From Gloeobacter violaceus PCC 7421 (GTDB lineage: Bacteria > Cyanobacteriota > Cyanobacteriia > Gloeobacterales > Gloeobacteraceae), in the NCBI RefSeq assembly GCF_000011385.1, contig NC_005125.1, forward strand, positions 310,001 through 374,000: a stretch of 64,000 bases of DNA, read 5' to 3'. Shown one piece after another: positions 26,517 to 36,508 of this stretch (position 1 is its first letter; each line of letters opens with the position of its first letter). The translations under genes were made by a program, and so were the position numbers. The notes below the pieces were generated by a model. It was not told where the DNA came from. It ran no database searches and saw only the letters and a program-made list of their open reading frames with translations.

Positions 26517-27521
26517 TCAACTGCGGCGCGACTGCCAGGTGCTCGGCAGCACCCCGAAGCGGCGCTTGAAAGCGAGGCTGAAGGCGCTGAGGTTGGTGTA
26601 GCCCACGGCGCGGGCGGCGGTCGAGACGTTGATCTGCCGGGCCGCCAGCATCACTCGGGCCTGCTCCAGGCGGTGGGCGTGCAGATAGCCGAACGCCGTC
26701 GTGCCGAAGACCTGCCGGAAACCGAGCTTCAGCTTGTAGTCGTTGAGGCCGACCTGGTGGGCGAGGGCGATCAACGTAGGCGGATGTTCGAGATTGGCAA
26801 TCAAGATGTCGCGCGCCTGGTGGATACGGTCGATGTCGTCGCCGTGCAACCGATGGCGCGCGGCCGGCGACGGCCCGTCCGTCAGGGTCTGCTCCAGTTG
26901 CAATGCGACCAATTCCAGTGCCTTGCCTTCGAGAAACAGCTGCCGGGTCGCCCCCTCAAACGGACAGTGCAAAACCTGATCGAGGGCAGTGGCCATTGCA
27001 GGGGTGATCGCTCCCAGACGAAAAAACGGCGGCGCCTCCCGCCCCGCCATCCAGGGCCTCAGCGCCGGGGCCACCGGCAGTGATTGCCCTTCGAAGACCG
27101 ACTCGATCAAACTCGGCTCGAAGGACATCCCCACGAAGCGCAGCCGCTCGGCCGCCGGCAATTCGGAAATTTCCCGGTGAGCGGGCAACAAAAACAGACC
27201 GCTCTGCCCCGGGCGTCCTTCGAGCTTCTCGGCGGCACCGGGCAGGGTACCGCGAAAATGACCCGAGACGATAAAACCCACCGACAGCGAGGGAAACTCC
27301 AAGATCTCCAAGTCCACAGTGACCGACTGGTGCAATTGGTAGTCGCAGATAAATAGCTCGATGCCGCCGCGCAACCGAAGCCAGCGGTAGTATCCTTCGC
27401 CTGCCTGCTGCGGCCAGTGGAGCGTCAACTCGGCACCATTGCACCGGCCGGTGCAACCGGTCAACTCCTGAAAAGCAGTGACAAATTGCGCAAAGTTGCC
27501 CGCCGAAATCGTAATCTTCAC
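26517..27521 (-). CDS. AraC-family (PchR-like) transcriptional regulator
   Basis: About 334 residues from GTG 27521; the frame reaches 27599, but the VKITIS start aligns with VKLHFS of the regulator at 28503 and has GGGGA upstream. The N-terminal sensing domain has no obvious fold signature. The C-terminal HTH pair is DRIHQARDILIANLEHPPTLIALAHQVGLNDYKLKLGFRQVFGTTAFGYLHAHRLEQARVML and ARAVGYTNLSAFSLAFKRRFGV. It lies just upstream of the ABC operon on the same strand and is a candidate activator of it. Confidence 0.9.
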   Translation of the reverse strand: MKITISAGNFAQFVTAFQELTGCTGRCNGAELTLHWPQQAGEGYYRWLRLRGGIELFICDYQLHQSVTVDLEILEFPSLSVGFIVSGHFRGTLPGAAEKLEGRPGQSGLFLLPAHREISELPAAERLRFVGMSFEPSLIESVFEGQSLPVAPALRPWMAGREAPPFFRLGAITPAMATALDQVLHCPFEGATRQLFLEGKALELVALQLEQTLTDGPSPAARHRLHGDDIDRIHQARDILIANLEHPPTLIALAHQVGLNDYKLKLGFRQVFGTTAFGYLHAHRLEQARVMLAARQINVSTAARAVGYTNLSAFSLAFKRRFGVLPSTWQSRRS

Positions 27522-27715
27522 CGCCCATCCCCAAGGAGCCACAGCCGCTGAGACCAGTGCAGCCGGTGTGCTATTGAATTGACTTTCATTAAGATTCATG
27601 CCCCCTGTTCTGTCAAGGGGACAAATCTGAGCGCCTGTTGCTGCAGCGGCAAGCTTTTTGACCGGCCGTCACCACCTTTGGCGCGGGAGCCAAGCGAGCG
27701 GAATTCGGCAAATTA

Positions 27716-27744
27716 TTGACATAGATTTTCAACAGATCTACGCT
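27716..27744 (+). promoter_or_regulatory. Shared-type promoter/operator for the Crp-AraC-TBDR operon
   Basis: TTGACA (27716-27721), 17 bp, TACGCT (27739-27744), with dyad ATTGACATAGATTTTCAAC. The start codon at 27790 lies about 40 bp from the expected transcript start. Confidence 0.78.
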
Positions 27745-27789
27745 GCTAGTCACTTGGGTTCAGTCTATAAAATCGTAGGTTCCAGGCTT

Positions 27790-28506
27790 ATGAGCAAACA
27801 CGCAATCCCGCTTCAAGATGTCGAATCCCCCGGTGCGGTGTTCGATACCGGAGATTTACACGAAGTGGGCTGGGCCGCCGGGCAGGCCGCCGGCGACTGT
27901 TACAAAGCCGGTCAGAGCATCCCGCTTGCCTGGGATTCGCTCTGGCTGGTGCAGCAGGGGCTTGTCTGGGTGCGGACGGTGCAATGGTCCGGCAACGAGA
28001 CCCTCGTGGCGCTGGTCGGACCGCGCATGCCGATCGGCGCGATGCTTGTGCCTGAAAAAGCTGCCTGCGCGGTCCACGCCCTGACGGATGTGCAACTGAC
28101 GCGCGTGGCCTGGCGGGAGGTGCACCAACAGCCCCAACTGGCCTGGCAACTGAACCAGGGTTTGGTGCGGCTGTTGTTGCAGTTGGAGGCGCTCAACGCC
28201 ATCAAGGGCCTGCGGCGGGTGATCGACCGCCTCCAGGAGATGCTGGTGCTGCTGGTGCGCCAGTGCGGGCAGGAGAGCGTCGAGGGGGTGCGTCTGCAGG
28301 GGCGGCTGACCCACGAGCAGCTCGCAGTCGCCATCGGTTGCCAGCGGGTCGCCGTCACCAAATGTTTCACAGAACTCAAGCGAGCCGGGCTGGTCACCGT
28401 CGGGGCGGACCGCCGCCTGTGCGTCAGCCGCGAACTGGTCCACAGGACGGCCCTGTTCGCGGTTGCCGCCGACACCCACGCCCAGCGCGCCATGGGTCCG
28501 GCGTGA
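27790..28506 (+). CDS. Crp/Fnr-family transcriptional regulator
   Basis: A 238-residue regulator starting MSKHAIPLQ; the frame is open to 27658, but that part contains the promoter. The effector domain (SLWLVQQGLVWVRTVQWSGNETLVALVGP) is degenerate. The C-terminal HTH is VRLQGRLTHEQLAVAIGCQRVAVTKCFTELKRAGLV. It is related to the regulator at 5987-6658. Its stop overlaps the GTG of the AraC gene (GTGA), which couples two regulators of different families in one transcript. Confidence 0.88.
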   Translation: MSKHAIPLQDVESPGAVFDTGDLHEVGWAAGQAAGDCYKAGQSIPLAWDSLWLVQQGLVWVRTVQWSGNETLVALVGPRMPIGAMLVPEKAACAVHALTDVQLTRVAWREVHQQPQLAWQLNQGLVRLLLQLEALNAIKGLRRVIDRLQEMLVLLVRQCGQESVEGVRLQGRLTHEQLAVAIGCQRVAVTKCFTELKRAGLVTVGADRRLCVSRELVHRTALFAVAADTHAQRAMGPA

Positions 28507-29495
28507 AACTGCACTTCAGCGTCCGCGACATTGACGAGCTGTTCGAGCAACTCCAGCGGCAAACCGGGGCGGCTGTGCGCCTTGAGGATGGCGAAACGGT
28601 TCTGCAACTGCCGCCCCCCATCGGCGAAGGCACGATCCGCCGGATAGCTCTGCGCCCCGGACTGTTGTTGACCCTCGACAACTACGCGTATCCGGAAGCG
28701 GTAAGCTGCGAACTATCGGCACACGGGACGCCGTCGCTGGCTTTGAGCTTTTGCACAGCGGGCCATGCCCAGGGCCGCCTCGCAGGGGTGCGCACTCCTT
28801 TTGATGGTTGCCCCGGTCAGGTCAACCTGGGGTTTGTTCGGGGTTTGCCGGGCGTGCTGACCTATCAACCCCGGCAACCGTTGGCTTTTGTTGAGCTTTT
28901 TATCGAGCCGGAGGCAATTTTTCAGTTGAGCGGCGCGCAATTCGAGCAACTGCCGGCGCCGTTGAGGCGGCTTATCGAACTTCCCGATCGCGAGGGCTAC
29001 TTCGCCCAATCCCGACAGACGACGATCGCCATGCAAAGCGCAATCCACCAGATTTTGCACTGCCCCTACCGGGGATTGACCCGGCGGCTGTACCTCGAAA
29101 GCAAAGCGATCGAACTGGTAGCACTTGCCTTCGAACCGCCTGCGCCCTGCGGGCCGTCGCCAAAGTTGCGCCCGGAGCACATCGAACGGATTCGCCTGGC
29201 CAAAGAGATCTTGCTGCTCCGGCTCGACGAGCCGCCGTCGCTGATGGACCTCGCCCGGCAGGTCGGCTTGAACGATTGCACGCTGAAGCGCGGATTTCGC
29301 CAGGTGTTCGCGACGACGGTCTTCGGCTGCTTGCACCAGCAACGGATGGAGAGGGCGCGGGAGTTGCTCGTCTTAGGGCGGCTGAACGTGACGGAGGTCG
29401 CCCTGTCGGTCGGCTACGCCAGCCTCAGCGCGTTCAACGCCGCCTTCAAACGCCGCTTCGGGGTCAACCCGGGAGCGTACCGCAAGTTGCCGTGA
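28503..29495 (+). CDS. AraC-family (PchR-like) transcriptional regulator
   Basis: A 330-residue protein from the GTG that overlaps the Crp stop. The sensing domain (residues 1-200) contains RDIDELFEQLQRQTG and LTYQPRQPLAFVELFI. The C-terminal HTH pair is ERIRLAKEILLLRLDEPPSLMDLARQVGLNDCTLKRGFRQVFATTVFGCLHQQRMERARELL and ALSVGYASLSAFNAAFKRRFGV. It precedes the AMIN-TBDR by 157 bp and probably activates it. That gap shows no tandem repeats comparable to those at 21046 and 38119. Confidence 0.92.
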   Translation: MKLHFSVRDIDELFEQLQRQTGAAVRLEDGETVLQLPPPIGEGTIRRIALRPGLLLTLDNYAYPEAVSCELSAHGTPSLALSFCTAGHAQGRLAGVRTPFDGCPGQVNLGFVRGLPGVLTYQPRQPLAFVELFIEPEAIFQLSGAQFEQLPAPLRRLIELPDREGYFAQSRQTTIAMQSAIHQILHCPYRGLTRRLYLESKAIELVALAFEPPAPCGPSPKLRPEHIERIRLAKEILLLRLDEPPSLMDLARQVGLNDCTLKRGFRQVFATTVFGCLHQQRMERARELLVLGRLNVTEVALSVGYASLSAFNAAFKRRFGVNPGAYRKLP

Positions 29496-29652
29496 ACCGG
29501 TGCGGCGAAAAACCGCCCTACCCCCGTTCCGTCTAGAGCAAAAAATAATCCGTTTCGAACAAGCGCCGCCCGCCCGCAGGCCCCTATCGTCCTCTACAGG
29601 CTCACTGCGAAGGATTTCTACTTGAGCAGTCGGCGACCACGGAGGGCCTCAC

Positions 29653-32181
29653 GTGCAGCGTCTGTGCTTGGTGAACCGGTACGCCGTCGGGTGGGCGGGG
29701 GCCGCGTTGCTTTGGCTGGCCCGAGCGGCGGGTGCGGAGCCGACGCCGGTTGCGCGCCTGGACGAGCTTGCCCATCCGCTGACCCGCGCCGACGCTTTGC
29801 TGGCACAGAGCGCGATCGACTTTCCGCCGGCAGCGGCGGACGCGGCGGTACAAATTACCGGGGTGCAGCTCACTCCCACCGACGGGGGCATCGAGATTTT
29901 GCTGGAAACCAACGGCAAGCGACCGCTTCGGGGCCAAAAAGCCGGGGAGGGCAACCGCCTGAGCGTCGATGTCCCCAACGCCCAGTTACGGCTGCCGGAC
30001 GGTCGAATCGAGCGCCGGGCCGATCCCGCGCCGGGGGTCACGGCCGTCACCGTCGCCCCGTTCGGCGCTGTCGGTGTTCGGATCATCGTCGAGACGGAGG
30101 GGCCGCTGCCGCTTTCCGAACTGCGGCAGACGGAACGGGGGCTCCTGCTGAGCCTGCTTGGCGGTCTGGAGGAAGAAGTCGTCGTCACCGCCCAAAAAAC
30201 CCCCCAAAAACCTCAGGATGTGCCCATCAGCCTTACGGTCCTCCCCAGGCAGCTGATCGAGGATGCCGACATCACCTCTTTAAGGGGTATCGCCCAGAAC
30301 ACCCCCAACTTCACCATCTTCGATCCCGGCGGCACGCGCAGTTTCTTCTTCTACAGCATCCGCGGGCTTTCCAATTTCAACTTCGCCTCCCAGGACGGCG
30401 CGGCGTTCTACATCGACGATGTTCCCTACGACTACGGGAGCTTCATCACGCAGGAATTGACCGACCTGGAGCGGGTGGAGGTGCTGCGCGGTCCCCAAAA
30501 CACGCTCTACGGCCGCAGTTCCCAGGCAGGTGTCGTCAACATCGTCACCCGCAAACCCGCCAATCGCTACGCATTCACGGGTCTTGCAGGATACGGCAGC
30601 AACAACAACCTCGACTTGCGCGCGAGCGTGAACGTCCCTGCGGTGGCAGACCAGCTCTTTTTGCGCCTTTCCGGCAACTACGGACGGCGCGACGGCTTTT
30701 TCACCAACACGTTTTTGGGCACCAACCTCGGCGGCGTGGCGGGCGGGACCGGCCGGGGGCAACTGCTGTGGACGCCCAGTCCCAATTGGGAGGTGAGTTT
30801 CCATGCCAATGTCGATGACTACCGCGACCGCGGCTACGCGGGTCTCATCCGCATCAATCCCGACCCGTTTCGCCTTGAGCAAAATTTCGACGGCTTCAAC
30901 CAGCTCAACGCCAACACCCAGGCGCTACGGGTCTTCTATCGCGACGAAAATTTGCGCGTAAGCTCGATCACCGCCCGCCGCTTCTCCCGCCAGGAGTCCG
31001 CCACCGACGCGGACTTCTCCATCCTCGACGGGGCGACTTTTACCAACGTTTTTTCTTCCACCGTCTGGAGCCAGGAAATTCGGTTGCAGTCCCCCGAAAG
31101 TGCAAAGGATTTCCAGTGGTTGTTCGGCGCCTACTACGAATCGCGGGAGTTCCAGACCGCCAAGGACGGCTTCAATTTCAATTCGCAGGCGCCGCTGGTA
31201 TTCGGTGAGGCGGGAATTGCGGGCGCTTCATTGCTGCGTTCTGCCGATACCGGGGCCCAGACCTACGCCGTCTTCGGCCAGGCGAGCTACAAGCCCGGCG
31301 CCGCGTGGACGCTGACGGCGGGCTTGCGCTACGAGACCAATCGGAGCCTTCTGCGCGCTGCCGAGCAGGTCTTCGCGATCCCCGGCTTCCCCGCCACGGC
31401 CCTCACCGCCTTCAGCAACGTCGAAAAAAACGGCGATGCCCTCCTGCCGAGGTTCACGGCGGAATACCGCTTCGCGGCCAATGCGATGATCTACGGCAGC
31501 ATCGCCCGGGGATATAAACCCCCGGGCGTCAACATCCGCCCCGAAACTGCGGACAACACGGCTTTTGAGGCGGAATTTTCCTGGAACTACGAAATCGGCC
31601 TCAAATCCGCCTGGTTCGACGACCGACTGGGGGTGAACCTCGCCTTGTTCCACAACCCGGTGAGCAACTATCAGGTGAATCCGCTCGATGCTTTCGGCAT
31701 CCCCCGCGGCGTGACGAACGCGGATGTGGCGATTACCGGCGGGGAATTGGAAGTGCGGGCGAAATTGAGCCAGGGGCTCGATCTTGTCGCCGGGTTCGGG
31801 CTAGCCGATGCCTGGTTTGCCGATTACACCGACCGCGCGACGGGGCAGAGCTTCAACGGCAAACGGCTGCCTTTCGCGCCGGCATTGACCTACAACGTGG
31901 CTGTGCAATACCGCGGGTGGGGCGGTGTGTTTGCCCGGGCGGAACTGGTGGGCCGGGGCAGCACGTACTTCGACGAGGGCAACCGCTTCCGCCAAGATCC
32001 CTACGCGCTGGTGAATGCCCGCTTGGGCTACGAGTTCGGCGATTATGGGATCTATCTGTATGGCAACAACCTGTTTGACACGCGCTATGTGACCTTGGCG
32101 GCGGACGGCCCCTCCGGCTCGATTCTCGGTACGGTCGGCAGCCCCGCGACCTTCGGCGCCCAATTCAAATTCAAGTTATGA
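29653..32181 (+). CDS. AMIN-domain TonB-dependent siderophore receptor
   Basis: An 842-residue receptor starting at GTG with GGAGG upstream. Signal peptide (ends RAAGAEP), AMIN domain (about residues 50-165: VQITGVQLTPTDGGIEILLETNG, VPNAQLRLPDG, GVRIIVETEG), TonB-box-like EEEVVVTAQKTPQ, plug (VPISLTVLPRQLIEDA, LRGIAQNTPNFTIF, YIDDVPYDYG, RVEVLRGPQNTLYGRSSQAGVVNIVTRKP) and barrel ending TFGAQFKFKL. AMIN plus TBDR is typical of cyanobacteria; AMIN binds peptidoglycan. Its plug differs from the FhuA-like receptors here. It is followed 1 bp later by a methyltransferase. Confidence 0.95.
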   Translation: MQRLCLVNRYAVGWAGAALLWLARAAGAEPTPVARLDELAHPLTRADALLAQSAIDFPPAAADAAVQITGVQLTPTDGGIEILLETNGKRPLRGQKAGEGNRLSVDVPNAQLRLPDGRIERRADPAPGVTAVTVAPFGAVGVRIIVETEGPLPLSELRQTERGLLLSLLGGLEEEVVVTAQKTPQKPQDVPISLTVLPRQLIEDADITSLRGIAQNTPNFTIFDPGGTRSFFFYSIRGLSNFNFASQDGAAFYIDDVPYDYGSFITQELTDLERVEVLRGPQNTLYGRSSQAGVVNIVTRKPANRYAFTGLAGYGSNNNLDLRASVNVPAVADQLFLRLSGNYGRRDGFFTNTFLGTNLGGVAGGTGRGQLLWTPSPNWEVSFHANVDDYRDRGYAGLIRINPDPFRLEQNFDGFNQLNANTQALRVFYRDENLRVSSITARRFSRQESATDADFSILDGATFTNVFSSTVWSQEIRLQSPESAKDFQWLFGAYYESREFQTAKDGFNFNSQAPLVFGEAGIAGASLLRSADTGAQTYAVFGQASYKPGAAWTLTAGLRYETNRSLLRAAEQVFAIPGFPATALTAFSNVEKNGDALLPRFTAEYRFAANAMIYGSIARGYKPPGVNIRPETADNTAFEAEFSWNYEIGLKSAWFDDRLGVNLALFHNPVSNYQVNPLDAFGIPRGVTNADVAITGGELEVRAKLSQGLDLVAGFGLADAWFADYTDRATGQSFNGKRLPFAPALTYNVAVQYRGWGGVFARAELVGRGSTYFDEGNRFRQDPYALVNARLGYEFGDYGIYLYGNNLFDTRYVTLAADGPSGSILGTVGSPATFGAQFKFKL

Positions 32182-32182
32182 G

Positions 32183-32866
32183 GTGCCCGTGGGCGTTCTG
32201 GGTAATCCGAAAGCCGAAGCGGTGCTCGACCGGCTCCACGCCGAGGCCGACCGTCAACTCGCCGCTCTATGGCTGCACTACTTGCCCAAATTGCCCGGGT
32301 TGCTCCTGGGAGGCGGCATCGCCTGGGACAGGGCCAACACGGATTTTTACAGGGATAAATACATTCCCATCGACCGGGATCAAGGGGAGTGGCTGTACCT
32401 GCTGGCCCGCTCCACCCACGCCCGGACGATCGTCGAATTCGGCACATCGTTCGGGATATCGACCATTTACCTGGCCGCCGCCGTCCAGGACAACGGCGGC
32501 GGCCGGGTGATCGGCACCGAGATCGTGCCTGAGAAAGTGGTCCAGGCGCGCAAACATATCGCGCAGGCGGGTCTGGGCTCCAGTGTGGAAATCCGCGAGG
32601 GAGACGCCCTCGTCACGCTGCAAAATCTGAATCCAGCCATCGACATGGTGTTGATGGACGGTTGGGTGCATCTGGCCCTCGACGTCCTGAAGCTGCTCGA
32701 TCCTTTGATTCGCAAAGGCGGCATCGTCGTCGCCGACAACGTCGGCACCTTCAAAGCGGCCCTGAGGCCCTACGTGGAGTTCCTGCGCGACCCCGTCAAC
32801 GGTTATCGCTCGACGACACTCAACCTCAAAGGCGGTACCGAGTTCTCCGTCAAAATCCGGCCCTGA
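32183..32866 (+). CDS. Class I SAM-dependent O-methyltransferase (COG4122-like)
   Basis: A 227-residue protein from GTG immediately after the TBDR stop. Motif I is IVEFGTSFGISTIYLAAA, then GTEIVPEKVVQARKHIAQAGL, IREGDALVTLQNL, DMVLMDGWV and a catalytic-loop-like GGIVVADNVGTF. This is the caffeoyl-CoA/catechol O-methyltransferase fold. A methyltransferase sharing a transcript with a receptor suggests chemical modification of an imported or secreted catechol-type ligand; that is inference. Confidence 0.88.
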   Translation: MPVGVLGNPKAEAVLDRLHAEADRQLAALWLHYLPKLPGLLLGGGIAWDRANTDFYRDKYIPIDRDQGEWLYLLARSTHARTIVEFGTSFGISTIYLAAAVQDNGGGRVIGTEIVPEKVVQARKHIAQAGLGSSVEIREGDALVTLQNLNPAIDMVLMDGWVHLALDVLKLLDPLIRKGGIVVADNVGTFKAALRPYVEFLRDPVNGYRSTTLNLKGGTEFSVKIRP

Positions 32867-32982
32867 CGGGCGCCGCCGGACGCGCACGATCCATCGGCCG
32901 CCTCCGGCGACGCCGGTGCTGGACGATCTTCCGAGGTCTGCAGTAGCTTGCATGCATCCGGAACTTTGCGGGAGAGTACCGA

Positions 32983-33300
32983 ATGGAAGATCGCATCGAG
33001 CGCCGTCTCGACCAGCACGGCGAGCTGATTGCCGAGCTGCGGGCCGCCACTTTGGCCAACAGCCAGCGCATCGGTGAGTTGCAGGAGGCCACCGCGGCCA
33101 ACAGCCGGAACCTCGATCGGCTTGCCGGGATCACCGAGCGCTTCGTCGGTGTGGTCACCGACGCCATTGTCAGGTTCGATCAGGCTGTGGAGGAACTGCG
33201 CGCCTCCAATCGCCGCCAGGAAGCGCTGAACGACTTTCTTATCCGGCGGCTCGGCGGCGAAGGGAACGGCGGCAACCCGCCTGCTGCACCGGCAAACTGA
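32983..33300 (+). CDS. Small coiled-coil protein, unknown function
   Basis: A 105-residue protein, almost wholly heptad-like helix with ANSQRIGELQEATAANSRNLDRL near the N-terminus and a charged C-terminal tail. I do not recognise the family. It ends just before the DUF2887 start remnant. No signal peptide. It may be a partner of the nuclease genes, but the evidence is only proximity. Confidence 0.6.
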   Translation: MEDRIERRLDQHGELIAELRAATLANSQRIGELQEATAANSRNLDRLAGITERFVGVVTDAIVRFDQAVEELRASNRRQEALNDFLIRRLGGEGNGGNPPAAPAN

Positions 33301-33305
33301 GCGCG

Positions 33306-33364
33306 AGAATGACCGGCGAGGGGGCGACACGTGCGCACCGACCACATCTTTTACAGACTCTTCT
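33306..33364 (+). pseudogene. 5' remnant of a DUF2887 nuclease gene
   Basis: GTG at 33331 begins VRTDHIFYRLFFA, matching the first residues of the nuclease at 63032 (VRTDHIFYKLFQA). The upstream CCGGCGAGGGGGCGA is also shared with that gene. Homology stops after about 11 codons and joins the conserved upstream region of an Uma2 gene. It is a mosaic junction. Confidence 0.75.
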
Positions 33365-33426
33365 TCGCAAGTCGCAGCAAAGCGGGGCCGTGGCGGAAAA
33401 TCCGGTCCGCCGCAGCCGCCGCTAAG

Positions 33427-34263
33427 ATGGTGAGCACAGGTTCACAGGTGTACGCCATGATCCTCTCCACAGAACCGCTCGTCTACCCCGATTGCGATGG
33501 CCTGCCCATGTCCGACAACACCGAGCAGTTCCGCTGGATCGTCTACATCAAAGAAGGCCTGGAGTGGCTGTTCGCGGACGCTCCCGACGTGTTCGTAGCT
33601 GGGGATTTGCTGTGGTACCCGCTAGAAGGGGACAACAAGACCCGGCAGGCTCCCGACGCGCTGGTCGCCTTCGGCCGTCCCAAGGGCAGGCGCGGCAGCT
33701 ACCGGCAGTGGCTCGAAGCGGGCATCGCCCCGCAGGTGGTCTTCGAGGTGCTCTCCCCCGGCAACAGCGTCCGGGAGATGACGCGCAAGTTCGCCTTCTA
33801 CCAGCGCTTTGGTGTCGAGGAGTATTACCTATACGATCCCGAGGCGGGTGCCCTCGACGGCTACGTGCGCCGGGGCGGAGTGCTGGAGGGCATCGAGTCG
33901 ATGTCAGGGTGGGTGAGCCCCAGGTTGGGGGTGCGCTTCGATGTGGATGCCGGGGGCCAGTTGCAGATGTGGCGGCCGGACGGCACGCCGTTCGAGAGCT
34001 ATGGAGAAATCGCCGCCCGCGCCGAGCAGGAGCGCCAACGCGCCGAGCAGGCCGAGCAACGCGCCGAGCAGGCCGAATGGAGGAAAGCATTATCTCTGGT
34101 GCTACGGCTGCTCGCCCGGCAGGTCGGTCCCCTGGAGCCGGGGGTGAACGAACGCATCGGCGGGCTCTCGGACGAGGGGCTCGATGCCCTGGCCGAGGCA
34201 TTGCTGGACTTCGGCTCCGCCGCCGAGCTGCACAACTGGCTCGACGGCCGGGTGCCGGGTTGA
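33427..34263 (+). CDS. Uma2-family endonuclease with coiled coil and DUF4351-like tail
   Basis: A 278-residue near-copy of the genes at 7622 and 16582. The coil is shorter (about two repeat units fewer). Core APDALVAFGRPKGRRG, VVFEVLSPGNSVREMTRKF; tail VGPLEPGVNERIGGLSDEG...ELHNWLDGR. The frame is open from 33331, where it fuses to the DUF2887 remnant; ATG 33427 or 33460 are the likely starts by comparison. It converges 15 bp from the TBDR stop. Confidence 0.86.
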   Translation: MVSTGSQVYAMILSTEPLVYPDCDGLPMSDNTEQFRWIVYIKEGLEWLFADAPDVFVAGDLLWYPLEGDNKTRQAPDALVAFGRPKGRRGSYRQWLEAGIAPQVVFEVLSPGNSVREMTRKFAFYQRFGVEEYYLYDPEAGALDGYVRRGGVLEGIESMSGWVSPRLGVRFDVDAGGQLQMWRPDGTPFESYGEIAARAEQERQRAEQAEQRAEQAEWRKALSLVLRLLARQVGPLEPGVNERIGGLSDEGLDALAEALLDFGSAAELHNWLDGRVPG

Positions 34264-34278
34264 GCGAGTCGCGCGCCG

Positions 34279-36490
34279 TCAAAAGCGCACTTCGAGGGTG
34301 CCCTGCACCGTGAAGGGTGCCCCCGGGTAGATGGCGGTGCGGAAGTTGGCCGCCTCGATGTATTGCGCATTCAGCAGGTTCTTGAAGTTGATCGCCGCGT
34401 TGAGCGAACCACGACGGTAATAGAGCGCTGCATCGACGCGCGTGTAGCCGGGTACCGAGTAGCTGTTGTCCAGATCGCCAAGGCGCTCACCGACCATGAA
34501 CACCCCCGCTCCTGCCCCCCAGCCTTCCAGTGCTCCCTCCCCAATTCGATAGGCAGTCCAGAAGCTGCCGCCGTGCAGCGGGGTGGTGGGCAGGCGGTTG
34601 CCCACAGGGAAAGTGTTGTCGCGGCTGATCCGGGCGTCGGTGTAAGCGTAAGAAGCAACCACGTTCCAACCCGGCAGAAGCTCGCCCGAGACGTCCAACT
34701 CGACGCCTTGGCTTTCTTGCTCGCCCACCTGAATCGAAAAGCGAGGGTTGGCGGGGTCGGCAGTGACGACGTTGGTTTTGGCAATCTTGAACAGGGCAAG
34801 GTTGGCGAACAGGCGGTTGGCGAGCAGGTCGGCCTTGGCGCCGAGTTCGAAGCCGGTGCCGCGGGTGGGCAAAAAAGGCGTCCCCGTGGTGCTCAAGCCG
34901 CTGCTAGGTGCGAAGGACTGGTTGAAGTTGGCAAAGAGCGAGACGTTGGATGCGGGTTTGTACAGCAGACCGACGCGCGGCGAGAAAGCCTGTCCTTCCG
35001 AGGGACTGACATCGCCCGTCTGGAGATCCGTAAACGGCGCGGAGACGGTGTCGTAACGACCGCCGAGCACCAGCTTAAGGTTGTCTGAAAAAGAAATCTG
35101 GTCTTGGAGGTAAACCCCGAAACTGCTGGTGGTGATGATGCCCACGAAAACCGAAGAACCCGGGGGGGACTCGAATACGTAGGGCGGGGGCTGGTAGATG
35201 TCGATGACATTCGCGAAGCCGAAGAAGGCGTCAAAGCTTTGGGCAAATTTGCCCAGTTCGAGGCCGAAAAGGACCGTGTGGTCAATAGAGCCTGTCCTTG
35301 GTTTCCAAATCAGGTCGTTCTGAAATGTGACGCTTTCGGTATAACCATACCCCCGCTGGTTTGCCAGTAGCAAAGAGCGGTTGTCCGGCAGCAGTTCCCC
35401 AGCAGAAAAGAGCGATGGGTAGGATTCGAGATAGCTCGTGTACCGGCCCCCGCTGCGCATCGTCAGATTCTCCGCAAACCGGTGCTCCAGCAGCGCAGTC
35501 ACCCGCGTCACGTTCCCGGAAATCAAGCCCTTGGGATCTGCGAAGAGTCGGTTGTAAGGCACCGGTGCCACGCCGTTTCCCACCGCGAAAAGGCCCTGAT
35601 CGAAGGGGCGGTTGTCGCGGGTGTGCTCCACCTCAAAGGTCAGCTTCGTCTCCGGACCCACCTTCCACTCCAGCACCGGCGCGAAAAACACCCGCCGGCC
35701 CTGGGTGCCACGAAAACTGTTGGCGTCCTCGTAGGCGACATTCAGCCGGTAAGCTAGGTTTCCATCCGAGGTGAGCGGACCGGACAGGTCCACCGTGGTG
35801 CGGTAGAAGTCGTAGCTGCCCGCCGTGAAGCCGACCGCGGCGTAGGGGGTGGGCAGTGGCCTTTTTGTGACGTAGTTGATGATGCCGGAGGGTTCGGCCC
35901 GGCCAAAGAGCACCGAGGACGGCCCCTTGAGCACGTCGATGCGCTCGATGTTGGCGCTGTCCACGAAGACGAACGAATCGACGATGCTCGACAAAAAGGC
36001 GTTGGTGTAATTGTTGGAGCGAAAGCCGCGGATATTGAACTGTTCGCCGAAATTGCCGCCGGTGTCCGACAGGTAAACGCCGCTGACGTTGCGTAGGGCG
36101 TCGCGCACGCGCACGGTTCCCTGGTCATCGATACAGTTGTCTGGGAATCACCTGAATCGATTGAGGCGTGTCGAGAATCGGGGTGTCGGTCTTTGTCGCA
36201 GTCGAGGAGTTGGAACGGCGGTAAGTGCCGGTGCCGAACACCGTCACCTCGTCGAGGTCTTCGGTGTCCGGTTGGGGGGCAGCCTGGGCCTGGGTTTGGG
36301 GTGGAGTGGCGGGTTGTTGGGCCAGATGGGCGGCACTGGTCGAGACGGAGGGCAACTCGCCCAGGCGGTGCACCGTGGCCTCCGGGGACATGGCTGCCAC
36401 TTGCTGGGCAGGGATGGGACGGGCGCCCAGCAGCAAAAAACTGCTCGCCACCAAAAGGCAGGTCTTGCGGTTGAGCATACAGATCTTCAC
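34279..36490 (-). pseudogene. TonB-dependent siderophore receptor, frameshifted
   Basis: Two frames encode one receptor. Residues 1-121 from GTG 36490 hold the signal peptide, TonB box (DLDEVTVFGTGTYRR) and plug start, ending IPRQLYR and a stop. The rest (RVRDALRNVSGVYL to PGAPFTVQGTLEVRF) continues in another frame from about 36130. One extra base, the A at plus-strand 36133, explains the break: without it the reading is RQLIDDQGTVRVRD. An IS256-family element is inserted 18 bp upstream of the start and a MITE further up. It may be inactive or a sequencing error may exist; the IS makes loss likely. It is paralogous to 18649-20844. Confidence 0.9.
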
Positions 36491-36508
36491 CGTCTTGGCG
36501 CAGTGCGG

